A stretch of DNA of 64,000 nt from Massilia eurypsychrophila (GCF_002760655.1 NZ_PDOC01000011.1:62001-126000), one strand, 5' to 3'. Counted from the first letter of the stretch, positions 43,906-53,237 are shown. A program made the numbers and translations. The notes: generated by a model not told the origin, from the sequence alone.

Positions 43906-44552
43906 GTCGTGCTCCCGGCCACCTCGGTAATTGCATCGAGGATATTCGAATAGGCGCCGCAGCGGCAGATGTTGCCGCTCATGCGCTCGCGGATTTCTTC
44001 GGCGTTCATTGGCGGCGGCGCGCCCAGGTCGGCGGTGACGTGGCTCGGAATGCCTTGCTTGATTTCACCGATGACCGCAACGGCCGAGCAGATCTGCCCC
44101 GGAGTGCAGTAACCGCACTGGTAACCGTCGTGCTTGACGAAGGCGGTCTGCATCGCGTGCATCTTGCCCGGGTTGCCCAGGCCTTCGATCGTCGTGACGC
44201 TGGCGCCTTCATGCATCACGGCGAGCGTGAGGCAGGAATTGATGCGCCGGCCGTCGACGATGACGGTGCAGGCGCCGCACTGGCCGTGGTCGCAGCCTTT
44301 CTTGGTGCCGGTCAGGTGCAGGTTCTCGCGCAGCGCGTCGAGCAGCGACGTGCGCGTGTCGACGTCGAGCTGGCGGATAGTGCCGTTGACGTTGATCGAT
44401 ACTTTGTTGATGACCGGAGGGATGCCGGGCGCGGCCGGAGTGGATGCTTCCTGGGCGCCGGCCATCGAGGGCACCGCGGCGGCGGAGGCCGATATCGCAC
44501 TCATGATCAGCAGGTCGCGCCTGGTAATTTTTACGTCGCTGAAGTCGTCCAT
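43902..44552 (-). CDS. paoA: 2Fe-2S subunit with Tat signal (PaoA-like)
   Basis: This 216-residue small subunit has two [2Fe-2S] domains: [15 protein letters not shown] with INSC following, then [12 protein letters not shown] and ICRCGAY. The N-terminus is a Tat signal ([21 protein letters not shown]) that would export the folded complex. I chose ATG 44552 (MDDFSDV) because the additional 15 residues from an upstream start do not look conserved. First gene of the operon; a tandem-repeat region lies within the 295-base spacer upstream. Confidence 0.9.
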   Translation of the reverse strand: MDDFSDVKITRRDLLIMSAISASAAAVPSMAGAQEASTPAAPGIPPVINKVSINVNGTIRQLDVDTRTSLLDALRENLHLTGTKKGCDHGQCGACTVIVDGRRINSCLTLAVMHEGASVTTIEGLGNPGKMHAMQTAFVKHDGYQCGYCTPGQICSAVAVIGEIKQGIPSHVTADLGAPPPMNAEEIRERMSGNICRCGAYSNILDAITEVAGSTT

Positions 44553-44706
44553 CGTGGTTGTACCTGTACGTGATGTGGTGACGTCCTTCGCGAACAAATG
44601 ACGCGCATCTTTGCGAAGGGCAATAAAAGGGCGGCATATGCCACCTGGCTCCGTTCTATTCTATGCCAGTTGCGAAGAATGCTACGTACGGTAGAGCGCT
44701 AGGCCC

Positions 44707-44734
44707 CATGAATGAAATTCATGAATGAAGTTCA
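44707..44734. promoter_or_regulatory. tandem operator-like repeat between paoA and the PepSY gene
   Basis: The 15-mer CATGAATGAAATTCA (44707-44721) is repeated as CATGAATGAAGTTCA (44720-44734). The first copy also forms the dyad CATGAAT-GAA-ATTCATG. It lies between divergent genes and could serve either. Confidence 0.5.
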
Positions 44735-44847
44735 GCCGCGCCGAGGGTTGATCGACCAAGCATGAGCAGCGTCAGAGGAAGCCACGGCGCCACCGTGCGC
44801 CGGCCCGGGACTGTGGGATGCTGTGCCGTGGCCAAAGAGGGCGGAGC

Positions 44848-45180
44848 ATGAATCGTACGTTGATCTATTTGCTGACGTTCGCCGGCTTGACCGCTGCCGC
44901 CGCGCTGGCCACCGTGTACGTGCAGCGCGTGGCCGAAGACGAAGCGGTCGCGATCGCCAAGGCCAACGTGAGCCTTGCGCAGGCGGTCGGCATCGCCGAG
45001 CGCCACGTCGGCGGCAGGGCCGTGAGCGCCGAGTACGAGGATCAGCAAGGGCAGTGGGTATTCGCCGTCGAGGTCGTCAAGGGCAGAGGCACGATGGACG
45101 TCACCGTCGAGGCGGCGACCGGCAAGGTGCTGGCCGCGGTCGGCACCATCGACCCCGGCGGCGAGGCGGACAAGGACTAG
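44848..45180 (+). CDS. PepSY-domain protein
   Basis: This 110-residue protein has an N-terminal TM helix or uncleaved signal (NRTLIYLLTFAGLTAAAALATVY style, residues 2-22) and one PepSY domain at about 40-100 (SLAQAVGIAERHVGG, EYEDQQGQWVFAVEVV, VTVEAATGKVLAAVG). PepSY domains often act as protease-inhibitory or regulatory modules in the periplasm. Start ATG 44848 has a GAGG/GGAG just upstream. No linked two-component or peptidase genes are nearby, so the role is open. Confidence 0.85.
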   Translation: MNRTLIYLLTFAGLTAAAALATVYVQRVAEDEAVAIAKANVSLAQAVGIAERHVGGRAVSAEYEDQQGQWVFAVEVVKGRGTMDVTVEAATGKVLAAVGTIDPGGEADKD

Positions 45181-45195
45181 CGCACCGGTTGCCGG

Positions 45196-45684
45196 TCAGG
45201 TATACGCAAGCAGGCGCCCGCAGCAAATCACCGCAATCCAGATCGCCAGCGACGCCAGCGCCTGCACCCGCGCCAGCGCCGGCGCCGGCTTCGTCGTGTT
45301 CCACCCCGCCACCGTGCGATAAACCCCAACATGGAACATCAGCGCATTCAATCCCGCCAGCACGATCAGCAGCAGCTTCAGCTGGAACACCCGGTTGCTG
45401 ACGAAATCGTGCGGGTGCGCCGAGAACATCATCACGCCGGCCGGCACGATCAGCGCCAGGCTCGCAACCGACCACGGCAGCAGATGGCGGCCTAGCTGCT
45501 GCACCGGCAACGCACGGGCGAAGCCGAGCACGCGCAGGTCGAACATCGCGATCGAGCCGACCAGCATCACAAAGCCGACGATGTGGACAATTTCGACGAT
45601 CGGATACATCCAGATGCTGCCGCGCATCGCCTGCGCCAGGGCGCTCGCGTCAAGCCACGTCAGCAGGCCGGATGCGCCTTGCAT
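45196..45684 (-). CDS. four-TM membrane protein (DUF6644-like)
   Basis: This 162-residue integral membrane protein has four or five hydrophobic helices: an N-terminal amphipathic segment, IVEIVHIVGFVMLVGSIAMF, HLLPWSVASLALIVPAGVMM, LKLLLIVLAGLNALMFH and a C-terminal helix. The arrangement fits the DUF6644 type of small membrane proteins; the function is unknown. The ATG overlaps the stop of the DUF6152-like gene by one base (TGATG), so the two are co-translated and probably act together. Confidence 0.65.
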   Translation of the reverse strand: MQGASGLLTWLDASALAQAMRGSIWMYPIVEIVHIVGFVMLVGSIAMFDLRVLGFARALPVQQLGRHLLPWSVASLALIVPAGVMMFSAHPHDFVSNRVFQLKLLLIVLAGLNALMFHVGVYRTVAGWNTTKPAPALARVQALASLAIWIAVICCGRLLAYT

Positions 45685-46022
45685 CAGCGCAGCTCCGTCG
45701 TCTTGTTCTCGATGGTGATGCGTTCGGCGCGCAGCTCTTCCGGTTTGCCGCGGTTCGGATAACCGTGGACGGTGGCACGGGCGCCTTTGACCAGCATCGT
45801 CGGCGCCAGCCCGCGGTTTTCCATGCGGCTAGGCGGCGCCAGCACCACCAGCCAGGTCTTGCCCTCAGTCTTGAGGCGCACGAAGCCGTGCGGGTGGACG
45901 TAGCCGGACTCCTCGATGGTGCCCGACAGGTTCAACGGCTGCTGCGCGTCGTATTCGCTCCAGCCGTGGTGGGCGCTCGCCTGCGCAGCGAGCAACAACG
46001 TCAACATGGCAATCCATTTCAT
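45684..46022 (-). CDS. small secreted DUF6152-like protein
   Basis: This 112-residue secreted protein has a signal peptide (MKWIAMLTLLLAAQASA) directly before the HHGWSEYD N-terminus of the mature form, typical of DUF6152. The rest is a small beta domain (LSGTIEESGYVHPHGFVRL, GKTWLVVLAPPSRMENRG). His residues at the mature N-terminus suggest metal binding. It is paired with the membrane protein gene downstream. The function is unknown. Confidence 0.75.
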   Translation of the reverse strand: MKWIAMLTLLLAAQASAHHGWSEYDAQQPLNLSGTIEESGYVHPHGFVRLKTEGKTWLVVLAPPSRMENRGLAPTMLVKGARATVHGYPNRGKPEELRAERITIENKTTELR

Positions 46023-46188
46023 CGTGCGCTCCTCGTGATTGTTAGTCAGAATTTCATTCTACGGCAGTCCTGATTATCGGGCGTGAAGAAACGGGTCAGA
46101 CCCCTGCTGTGCGGCCGGCATGGCATTTCTGCTATTCTTCAGACAGTCAGTACTCCTGCAACCCGATCCATTCTTGTCAGAGGAAAAC
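46023..46188. promoter_or_regulatory. divergent spacer with small dyad
   Basis: The 166-base region between the DUF6152-like gene and the aminotransferase holds both promoters. A dyad GGGTC-A-GACCC lies at 46093-46103 within a GGGTCAGACCCC context similar to the intergenic repeats at 26172-26940, which carry GGGGTCAGTG. Confidence 0.35.
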
Positions 46189-47316
46189 ATGCCAGGCCTG
46201 CTCCCCAACGTCGATCCCGACGGTCTTCTTGAATACTCCGTGGTCTATTCCGATCGCGCAATCAACCACATGTCGCAATCGTTCCAGGGCGTCATGCGCG
46301 AAATTTCCGCCACGCTGAAGGACGTCTACAAGGCGCAGTCAGCCATCGTGGTGCCCGGCAGCGGCACGTTCGGCATGGAAGCGGTCGCGCGGCAATTTGC
46401 CACCGGCAAGCACTGCCTGGTGATCCGCAACGGCTGGTTCAGTTTCCGCTGGACCCAGATCTTCGACATGGGCAGCATTCCGTCCGGCTCCACCGTGCTG
46501 AAGGCGCGCCGCGTCGACGATGGCCGCCAGGCGGCATTCGCGCCGGCGCCGATCGCCGACGTGGTGGCCGCCATCGCGGCGGAAAAGCCGGCGGTCGTGT
46601 TCGCGCCGCATGTGGAGACAGCCTCCGGCATCATCCTGCCTGACGACTACCTGCGCCAGGTTGCCGACGCGGTGCATGCGGTGGGCGGACTGTTCGTGCT
46701 CGACTGCATCGCCTCGGGCACCGTGTGGGTCGACATGCAGGCGACCGGCGTCGATGTGCTGATCAGTGCGCCGCAGAAAGGCTGGAGTGGTTCGCCGTGC
46801 TGCGCTCTGGTAATGCTCAGCGCGCTGGCGCGCGACAAGATCGAGTCCACCACCAGCACCAGTTTCGCCTGCGACCTGCGCAAGTGGCTGCAGATCATGG
46901 AAGCGTACGAGCAGGGCGGCTTTGCCTACCACGCGACGATGCCGACCGATGCGCTGGCCGTGCTGCGCGACGTGATGAAGGAAACGGCTGCCTATGGCGT
47001 CGACAAGGTGTGCGCCGAGCAGCAGGAGCTGGGCAGGCGCGTGCGCGCGCTGCTGGCCGAAAAGGGTTTCAGGAGCGTGGCCGCGCCGGGATTCGAGGCG
47101 CCGGGCGTGATCGTCAGCTATACCGACGACGACGCCATGCAGTCGGCCAGGAAGTTTGTCGAGGCCGGCGTGCAGATCGGCGCCGGCGTGCCGCTGCAGT
47201 GCGACGAGCCGGCCGACTTCAAGACCTTCCGCATCGGCTTGTTCGGGCTCGACAAGCTGCACAATATCGAGCGCACCGTGAGCACGTTTGCGGCGGTGCT
47301 CGACAAGATGGGGTAG
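46189..47316 (+). CDS. class V aminotransferase
   Basis: This 375-residue PLP enzyme is of the alanine-glyoxylate / serine-pyruvate aminotransferase type. It has GSGTFGMEAVARQF (N-terminal), LDCIASGTVW near 172, and the PLP Lys197 in SAPQKGWSG. The late segment SYTDDDAMQSARKFVEAGVQIGAGVP fits the family. AGAGGA precedes ATG 46189. It stands alone. The substrate is not determined; serine:glyoxylate or 2-aminoethylphosphonate-type activity is possible from the fold only. Confidence 0.85.
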   Translation: MPGLLPNVDPDGLLEYSVVYSDRAINHMSQSFQGVMREISATLKDVYKAQSAIVVPGSGTFGMEAVARQFATGKHCLVIRNGWFSFRWTQIFDMGSIPSGSTVLKARRVDDGRQAAFAPAPIADVVAAIAAEKPAVVFAPHVETASGIILPDDYLRQVADAVHAVGGLFVLDCIASGTVWVDMQATGVDVLISAPQKGWSGSPCCALVMLSALARDKIESTTSTSFACDLRKWLQIMEAYEQGGFAYHATMPTDALAVLRDVMKETAAYGVDKVCAEQQELGRRVRALLAEKGFRSVAAPGFEAPGVIVSYTDDDAMQSARKFVEAGVQIGAGVPLQCDEPADFKTFRIGLFGLDKLHNIERTVSTFAAVLDKMG

Positions 47317-47331
47317 TGTTCCGTGCGGCCG

Positions 47332-49152
47332 TCAGGGATGGCCGTCGGCGTCGTGCCAGGCGACGTTCTTTTCGTCCTTTAGCGCGGCCAGGTCGCGGGC
47401 GAACATTTCGTTGAGCTCGTCGCGCGACTGCCGCGCCATCGAGATGTAGCGCTCCTGGTCCTTGTAGTACGGGTAGACCGCGTGCAGGCTCTTGATGTTG
47501 TGCAGCTTGAACTTGTTTGCCGCCGACCGCGCCCGGTACGCGCCGAAGCCAAGATGGCGCAGCACCTGCTGCCCAAGGGCGAGCGCGGCCTCGAACGTCT
47601 CGCGCTCGACAATCTCGACGCCGCGGTCCATCAGATCGTACAAATGCGTCACGTTGCGCGCCCGCGCCATGATCTTCAGGTCGGGGAACTCGCGCCGCAC
47701 CGCGTCCACCAGCGCCAGGCTGTCTTCGATGCTGTCGATGGCGACGACCAGCGCGCGCGCCTTGCCGGCGCCGGCCGCATGCAGCAGGTCGACCCGCGTG
47801 ACGTCGCCATAAAACACCTTGATGCCGAAGCGGCGCAGCAGCTCGACCTGTTCGGGATCGTGGTCCAGCACCGTCATCGTGATCTGGTTGGCGCGCAACA
47901 GGCGCCCGATGATCTGCCCGAACCGCCCGAAGCCGGCGATGATGACGTGGTCTTCCTGCGTCTCGATGATGTCGGCCGGGCGCCGGTTCTGGTCGCGATA
48001 GCGCGGCGCAATGACCCGGTCGTGCAGCAGCAACAGCAGCGGCGTGGCCACCATCGACAGCGCCACCACCACCACCAGGATCGACGCGGTCGCCGGCGTG
48101 AATACGCGCGCCGTCTCGGCGGCGGCAAACACGACAAAGGCGAACTCGCCGCCTTGCGACAATAAAAACGTGAACAGCGCGCGCTGGCTCGGCGGCACGT
48201 CGAACAGGCGCGACAGCGCATACAGCACCGCCAGCTTGATCGCCATGAAGCCGGCCACCAGCATCAGCACCAGCCCAGGCTGCGAAAAGAACACGCCGAA
48301 GTCGACCGACATGCCGACGGCGATGAAAAACAGGCCCAGCAGCAGTCCCTTGAACGGCTCCAGGTCGACCTGCAGCGCGTGTCGGTATTCTGAGTCGGCC
48401 AGCATCACGCCGGCCATGAAGGCGCCCAGCGCCATCGACATGCCGACCCACTGCATCAACAGCGCCACCGAGATGACCAGCAGCAGCGAGAACGACGTGA
48501 AAATCTCACGCATGCCGGTCTTGGCGATGAAGCGCAGGATCGGGCGCAGCAGGTAGCGCCCGCCGACGACCAGGCCGACCAGCACCGCGGCCACGCGCAG
48601 CGCGCCGAGCCAGCCCTCGCCGCTGCCGTGCACGGCGGCCACGCCCAGCACCGGCACCAGCGCAATCATCGGGATCGCGGCCATGTCCTGGAACAGCAGG
48701 ATCGAGAATGCCGCCGAACCGGTCGGCGTCGTCTTCAAGTTGCGCTCCTCCAGCGTGGCGAGGGCGATCGCGGTCGACGACAGCGACAAGCCAAGCGCGG
48801 CGATGAGCGCCACTTTCCAGTCGACGCCGAACAGCATGGCCGCGCCGGCCAGCGCCGCCGCCACGCCGACGACCTGGGCGCCGCCCCAGCCGAAGATCGG
48901 CCGGCGCATCGACCACAGGCGGTCGGGTTCGAGCTCGAGTCCGATGATAAACAGCAGCAGCACGACGCCGAATTCGGAAAAATGCAGGATGTCCTCGACC
49001 TCGGTGATCAGGCGCAATCCCCACGGCCCGATGATGACGCCGGCCAGCAGGTAGCCGAGCACGGCGCCCATGCCGAAGCGCCTGGCGAGCGGCACCGCCA
49101 CCACGGCCGCAGCCAGATACACCACGGCATTTGTCAGCAGGCTATGTTCCAT
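47332..49152 (-). CDS. kefC: glutathione-gated K+/H+ antiporter (KefB/KefC type)
   Basis: This 606-residue CPA2 antiporter has about 13 TM helices (1-385), then an RCK_N NAD-binding domain beginning HVIIAGFGRFGQIIGRLL near 404 and an extended C-terminus. E. coli KefC is 620. KefC lets K+ out to acidify the cytoplasm upon electrophile attack, held closed by glutathione. The ATG at 49152 overlaps the 3' end of the KefF-like gene by 11 bp, as in other kefFC operons, which strongly supports the call. Confidence 0.9.
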   Translation of the reverse strand: MEHSLLTNAVVYLAAAVVAVPLARRFGMGAVLGYLLAGVIIGPWGLRLITEVEDILHFSEFGVVLLLFIIGLELEPDRLWSMRRPIFGWGGAQVVGVAAALAGAAMLFGVDWKVALIAALGLSLSSTAIALATLEERNLKTTPTGSAAFSILLFQDMAAIPMIALVPVLGVAAVHGSGEGWLGALRVAAVLVGLVVGGRYLLRPILRFIAKTGMREIFTSFSLLLVISVALLMQWVGMSMALGAFMAGVMLADSEYRHALQVDLEPFKGLLLGLFFIAVGMSVDFGVFFSQPGLVLMLVAGFMAIKLAVLYALSRLFDVPPSQRALFTFLLSQGGEFAFVVFAAAETARVFTPATASILVVVVALSMVATPLLLLLHDRVIAPRYRDQNRRPADIIETQEDHVIIAGFGRFGQIIGRLLRANQITMTVLDHDPEQVELLRRFGIKVFYGDVTRVDLLHAAGAGKARALVVAIDSIEDSLALVDAVRREFPDLKIMARARNVTHLYDLMDRGVEIVERETFEAALALGQQVLRHLGFGAYRARSAANKFKLHNIKSLHAVYPYYKDQERYISMARQSRDELNEMFARDLAALKDEKNVAWHDADGHP

Positions 49153-49729
49153 GGGGTTGCGCGGCGTACTCGAGGTTGATGGGAGCCGGCAGCGCGCCGG
49201 CCAGTTGCTGCAGGCGGGCGACGAACTGGCCGACATGCGCGTCGACCGTGCCCGCCTCGACCTCGTGCGCGCCGTGCAGGATGTGCGGGGCGATCCAGCG
49301 CATGCCGCACAGCGCCGCGGTCTGCTCGGCCGGCGCGAGGAAGTCGCTGAACGGGCGGCCGTGCAGCTTGCCCGGCGCGTACTCGTCGGCGTGGCCGCCG
49401 GTGGTGGCCACCAGCCAGTTGGTCTTGCCGTTGCAGGCGCTGCCGCCGGGGCCGTACGCCCAGCCGTCTTCGAGCACGACGTCGATCCATTCCTTCATCA
49501 GCGACGGCATGCTGTACCACTGCATCGGGTACATGAAGATGATCGCCTCGGCCTGCGCCACCAGCGCCTGTTCGCGCGTGACGTCGATGTAGAAGTCGGG
49601 ATAGTTTTCGTAGAGGTCGCTGACGAAGACGCCGTCGACCATCCGCGCGGCGTCGGCCAGCCGCCGGTTGACGCGCGACAGGTGCGGCGCCGGATGGGCG
49701 TACTGGACCACGATGCGGTTCGGATTCAT
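49142..49729 (-). CDS. kefF: KefF-like NAD(P)H:quinone oxidoreductase
   Basis: This 195-residue flavodoxin-fold flavoprotein is of the NQO1/KefF type. Motifs are AHPAPHLSRVNRRL, DLYENYPDFYIDV, FMYPMQWYSMPSLMKEWID and TTGGHADEY. In E. coli KefF is needed for full KefC activity and reduces quinones. It lies directly upstream of kefC with overlap. No signal peptide; it sits on the cytoplasmic face. Confidence 0.88.
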   Translation of the reverse strand: MNPNRIVVQYAHPAPHLSRVNRRLADAARMVDGVFVSDLYENYPDFYIDVTREQALVAQAEAIIFMYPMQWYSMPSLMKEWIDVVLEDGWAYGPGGSACNGKTNWLVATTGGHADEYAPGKLHGRPFSDFLAPAEQTAALCGMRWIAPHILHGAHEVEAGTVDAHVGQFVARLQQLAGALPAPINLEYAAQPHGT

Positions 49730-49838
49730 GGAGGGCGCTTTCGAGGCGTAGCAATACGATATCGAATTATCGCTGAAAACCGGATCCTCGGCGCGGCTGT
49801 CGGCCGATGGTAACGGCGGCCGTGGCCGCCATGTTCAT

Positions 49839-50816
49839 TTACGCCGCCTGCGTAGCCAGTTTCTCCACCGCCGCCATGATGCGCTCAGGCGCGGCATAGT
49901 GCGCCATGTGGCCGACGCCTTCCTCCATCGTCAGTTCGCTGTGCGAGATCTCCTGGTGCAGCCGCCCCGAGTTGCTTTTCGCGTCCGCCACCAGGTCGCC
50001 GCTGCCGGCGATCAGCGCCACCGGCATCGTGATCTCCGCATAGCGTTTCGACAGCCGCTCGGCAGTCGGCACCATCATGCTGCTGTCGGACGCGGCCGCT
50101 TTGAGCTGGCCGGGCCGCAACGTCATCCACACCGGCAGGCGATCGAAACGCTCTGGTGTCTTTTCGGGCAAGAACATCTGCTTGACCAGCGCCGGCCACA
50201 GCATGCGGCCGACCAAAGGCGCCAGCGTGTAGCGATAGGCGTGGCCCAGCACTGGCAGCGCCGGCATCGACGCGAGCGCCGCATCGATCCGGGTGCTCGG
50301 ATAGAAATAGCCGCCCACCAGCGCGATGGCGCGCACGTAGCGCGGGTAGTCGAGCGCCATCGCCAGCGCCACCTGGGTGCCAAGCGAATGGCCGACGACG
50401 ATCGGCCGCTCCACCCGCAGTTCGTGCAGTGCGTTGTACAGCAGTTTCGCCTGCGCTTCCGGCGTCCAGCTGGTGTGCGACGGCCGCTCGCTGTAACCGA
50501 AACCGGGACGGTCGAAGGCGATCACGCGGTGCGTCCTGGCCGCCTGTTCCATCAGGCCGCTGAGGGCGAAATCGTCGGCAAACAGGCCATTGCCATGCAA
50601 CAGCACCAGCGCCGGGCCTTCGCCGCGCTCGATGTAGTGCAGCCGTACGCCATCGACGTCGATGAACTTGCCGGCGGGTGGATATTTTTCTTCGACAGAT
50701 TTTTTCTTGGCCTGCACGACGACAAAGGCGGCGGCGAGTCCGGCGGCCGCGGCGAACAGGGCAGGCGTGCGCCACTGTTTCGCGCGGCGGGTCGGCAACA
50801 GCATGGTCGGATACAT
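49839..50816 (-). CDS. membrane-anchored alpha/beta hydrolase
   Basis: This 325-residue alpha/beta hydrolase has an N-terminal TM helix (about 17-35) that would hold it at the inner membrane. The oxyanion motif LLHGNGLFADDF, the nucleophile GHSLG (Ser144) and a C-terminal GVGHMAHYA catalytic His fit the family. The cap region is about 170-230. The substrate is unknown; epoxide hydrolase-, haloperoxidase- and lipase-type folds are all possible. No operon partners. Confidence 0.8.
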   Translation of the reverse strand: MYPTMLLPTRRAKQWRTPALFAAAAGLAAAFVVVQAKKKSVEEKYPPAGKFIDVDGVRLHYIERGEGPALVLLHGNGLFADDFALSGLMEQAARTHRVIAFDRPGFGYSERPSHTSWTPEAQAKLLYNALHELRVERPIVVGHSLGTQVALAMALDYPRYVRAIALVGGYFYPSTRIDAALASMPALPVLGHAYRYTLAPLVGRMLWPALVKQMFLPEKTPERFDRLPVWMTLRPGQLKAAASDSSMMVPTAERLSKRYAEITMPVALIAGSGDLVADAKSNSGRLHQEISHSELTMEEGVGHMAHYAAPERIMAAVEKLATQAA

Positions 50817-50911
50817 AGTTTCTCCTTGAACAGAATATCGGGGGAAATGCCAAACGGAGCCAGGCTGCGATTGCGGCGTGGCTCCGTGTGGATGAAACGA
50901 GTCAGGTGGTA

Positions 50912-51097
50912 TTAGTGCTTTTGCTCTTGCTTGGCGCCACCGCCGGCGCCTTCATGGCTGCCGGCTTTTTCGCGGCTCATGTGGTCATGGCTGCTTTTGT
51001 CGTTCTGTTTGACCGTCGACTTGGCATCGGCTTCTGTTTCCGATTGCGGCTTGCCCGATTGTTCGTTCTGGTTGCCGCTCGATTTCGATTGGGTCAT
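50912..51097 (-). CDS. 61-residue hydrophilic protein
   Basis: This very polar 61-residue protein (MTQSKSSGNQNEQSGKPQSE start, HKQEQ-type end) has no hydrophobic core and is rich in Lys, Glu, Ser, Gln, His and Gly. AAGGAG is 8 bases before the ATG, so it should be well translated. Composition resembles the KGG protein at 15-506 without its motif, pointing to a disordered stress-related protein. No named family recognised. Confidence 0.6.
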   Translation of the reverse strand: MTQSKSSGNQNEQSGKPQSETEADAKSTVKQNDKSSHDHMSREKAGSHEGAGGGAKQEQKH

Positions 51098-51168
51098 GGT
51101 AAATCTCCTTGGGTCGTGTGGATGAACTGGTATCCATTGTCAGGCTTGCACCAAGGACCGTCTGTGCG

Positions 51169-52596
51169 TTATTCAACCATGGCGCCATTCGCGGCGATAA
51201 TCCGGCCCAGCGTGGCCATCGCCGCCTCGTGGAGCTCGTCCCACGGGTGGCCGTAGTTCAGGCGCAGGCAGTTGAGGAACTTGCGCTCGGCCGAAAACAT
51301 CGGGCCGGGCGCCACGCTGATGCCCAGCGACAGCGCGCTGCGCTGGATCTGCAGCACGTCGACCTGGCCAGGCAGCTCGACCCAGACGAAGTAGCCGCCG
51401 GCCGGCCGCGTCGCCTTGGTACCGCGCGGAAAATAGCGCGCCACCGCCTGCAGCATCGCCGTTTGCTGCACCGACAGCGCGTGGCGCAGCTGGCGCAGGT
51501 GGCGGTCGTAGCCGCCCTTGGCCAGGTAGTCGGCAATGGCGCCTTGCGCCGGCGCCGACGCCGACAGGGTGCGCGACAGTTTCAGCCGCGCCACCGCGCC
51601 GGCAAACTTGCCGGGCGCAGCCCAGCCGACCCGGTAGCCGGGCGCCAGGCACTTCGAAAACGACGAGCAGTGCATCACCAGGCCGGCCTTGTCGAACGCT
51701 TTTGCCGGCAGCGGCCGGCGGCCGCCGAAATACAGCTCGCCGTAGACGTCGTCTTCGATCAGCGGCACGGCGTGCTCGGCCAGCAGGGCCACCAGCGCCT
51801 GCTTCTTTTCGTCCGACATCAGGCCGCCAAGCGGATTCTGGAAGTTCGTCATCAGCCAGCAGGCGCGCGGCTTGTGCCGCTCCAGCGCCAGGGCCAGCTG
51901 CGCCAGGTCGATCCCTTCGCGCGGGTGGGTGGCGACCTGGATCGCCTTCAGCCCCAGCCCCTCGAGCGCCTGCAGCGCGCCATAAAAGGTGGGCGACTCG
52001 ATGATCACGCTGTCGCCCGGGCGCGCCACCGTGTGCAGGCACAGGCTGAGCGCCTCGAGCGCGCCGTTGGTGATGACGATGTCGTCGGTGTGCACGTGCA
52101 TGCCGTCGGCCAGGTAGCGCAGCGCGATCTGGCGCCGCAGCGTCGGGTTGCCGGGCGTGAGGTCGTCGACGGTGCTCCAGGGATCCATCTTCTGGATGCT
52201 GGCGGCCATCGATTTGGCCAGCCGCGCGAACGGGAACAGCAGCGGGCTCGGAAAGGCCGAGCCGAACGGCACCACGTCGCGGTTCTGCGCCGACGCCAGG
52301 ATGTCGAACACCAGCTCGCTGACGTCGACCTCGGTCGATTCAGGCGTCGGCAGCGAGGCGTTGTCGATTTCCGGCAGCGCCGACCTGGCGCCGGCGATGA
52401 CGTAGTAGCCGGAGCGCTCGCGCGCCCGGATCAGGCCGCGCGCCTCGAGCAGGTAATAGGCCTGGAACACCGTCGACGCGCTGACGGCGCGGCTGGCGCC
52501 GGCCTGGCGAACCGACGGCAGCCGGTCGCCCAGCTTCATGACGCCCGTGCGGATCGACTGCGCGATGTCCTCGGCGAGCGCCTCGTAGCGTTTCAT
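51169..52596 (-). CDS. MocR-type GntR/aminotransferase regulator
   Basis: This 475-residue regulator has an N-terminal GntR winged helix (about 1-70, GDRLPSVRQAGASRAVSASTVFQAY) joined to a fold-type I aminotransferase domain (about 95-470). The PLP Lys is K315 in SSFSKCLAPGY. MocR proteins use PLP or an aminoacyl-PLP adduct as effector; targets are often genes of PLP, GABA or taurine metabolism. ATG 52596 starts MKRYEALAEDIAQ, the conserved N-terminus. No obvious adjacent target. Confidence 0.88.
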   Translation of the reverse strand: MKRYEALAEDIAQSIRTGVMKLGDRLPSVRQAGASRAVSASTVFQAYYLLEARGLIRARERSGYYVIAGARSALPEIDNASLPTPESTEVDVSELVFDILASAQNRDVVPFGSAFPSPLLFPFARLAKSMAASIQKMDPWSTVDDLTPGNPTLRRQIALRYLADGMHVHTDDIVITNGALEALSLCLHTVARPGDSVIIESPTFYGALQALEGLGLKAIQVATHPREGIDLAQLALALERHKPRACWLMTNFQNPLGGLMSDEKKQALVALLAEHAVPLIEDDVYGELYFGGRRPLPAKAFDKAGLVMHCSSFSKCLAPGYRVGWAAPGKFAGAVARLKLSRTLSASAPAQGAIADYLAKGGYDRHLRQLRHALSVQQTAMLQAVARYFPRGTKATRPAGGYFVWVELPGQVDVLQIQRSALSLGISVAPGPMFSAERKFLNCLRLNYGHPWDELHEAAMATLGRIIAANGAMVE

Positions 52597-52603
52597 CGGC
52601 CCG

Positions 52604-52819
52604 CTAGCTGATGGCGAACCGGACCGCGAGGACGATGGCGCCAATGAAGATCACGGTGCCGATCAGGGCGGCGATGATCACGTACACCGGATTCATGCCG
52701 CCGGCGACGTCCTGGTCGAAATCGCGCTTTCTGCGCAGGCCGATGAAGGACCAGGCGATCGCTTTCATGGTGCTGAGGAAAGAACGCTTTTCTTGTGGGG
52801 GTGGAGTTGGTTCAACCAT
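52604..52819 (-). CDS. DUF2970 small membrane protein
   Basis: This 71-residue protein has one C-terminal TM helix (VYVIIAALIGTVIFIGAIVLAV). The family core is MKAIAWSFIGLRRKRDFDQD, as in DUF2970 proteins of Beta- and Gammaproteobacteria. The start chosen is ATG 52819 (MVEPTPPP); a start at ATG 52846 would add nine residues. Its stop is 7 bases before the MocR-type start, so the genes may be linked. Function unknown. Confidence 0.75.
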   Translation of the reverse strand: MVEPTPPPQEKRSFLSTMKAIAWSFIGLRRKRDFDQDVAGGMNPVYVIIAALIGTVIFIGAIVLAVRFAIS

Positions 52820-52923
52820 GTTCTTAAAGGGAAATTGAATACGCATTGTAGCGCCGGGCTGCACCATTAAACAGAAGCAGAACTTCTTCAATTTACCATA
52901 TCAGAGGCAGCTGCCCCGAGTTT

Positions 52924-53184
52924 TCACCCATCGGCTGCGTGCGGCTGCTGGAAACGGGCGCGGACCTTGCGGGCGGCGAACACGCGCACATAGTCGGGCA
53001 CGCGCGCGTGCGCCTTCAGGTCGGCATACAGTTCGGTGTACACGTTGGCAATTTCCTCGGGCGCCCGCGCGAGGTCGCGTGCGATGGCTTCAATCTCGCG
53101 TTTGGCCCCCTTGCTTTCGGCAGTTTCCTGGTACAGCGCGTACTTGTTTTCATGGATATCGGGTGAATGACCACTGGTTTGCAT
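52924..53184 (-). CDS. DUF3562 family protein
   Basis: This 86-residue soluble protein has the DUF3562 pattern REIEAIARDLARAPEEIANV, TELYADLKAHARVPDYVRVF and AARKVR. The family is mostly betaproteobacterial and of unknown role. The N-terminus carries HSPDIHENKY. No operon partner is clear; a hemerythrin-like gene lies 53 bp upstream. Confidence 0.75.
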   Translation of the reverse strand: MQTSGHSPDIHENKYALYQETAESKGAKREIEAIARDLARAPEEIANVYTELYADLKAHARVPDYVRVFAARKVRARFQQPHAADG

Positions 53185-53237
53185 TGCGAGTTCCTTGACA
53201 GGGAGAGTTGGTAGCGCGCGGAGGCGGTAGCGATGTC

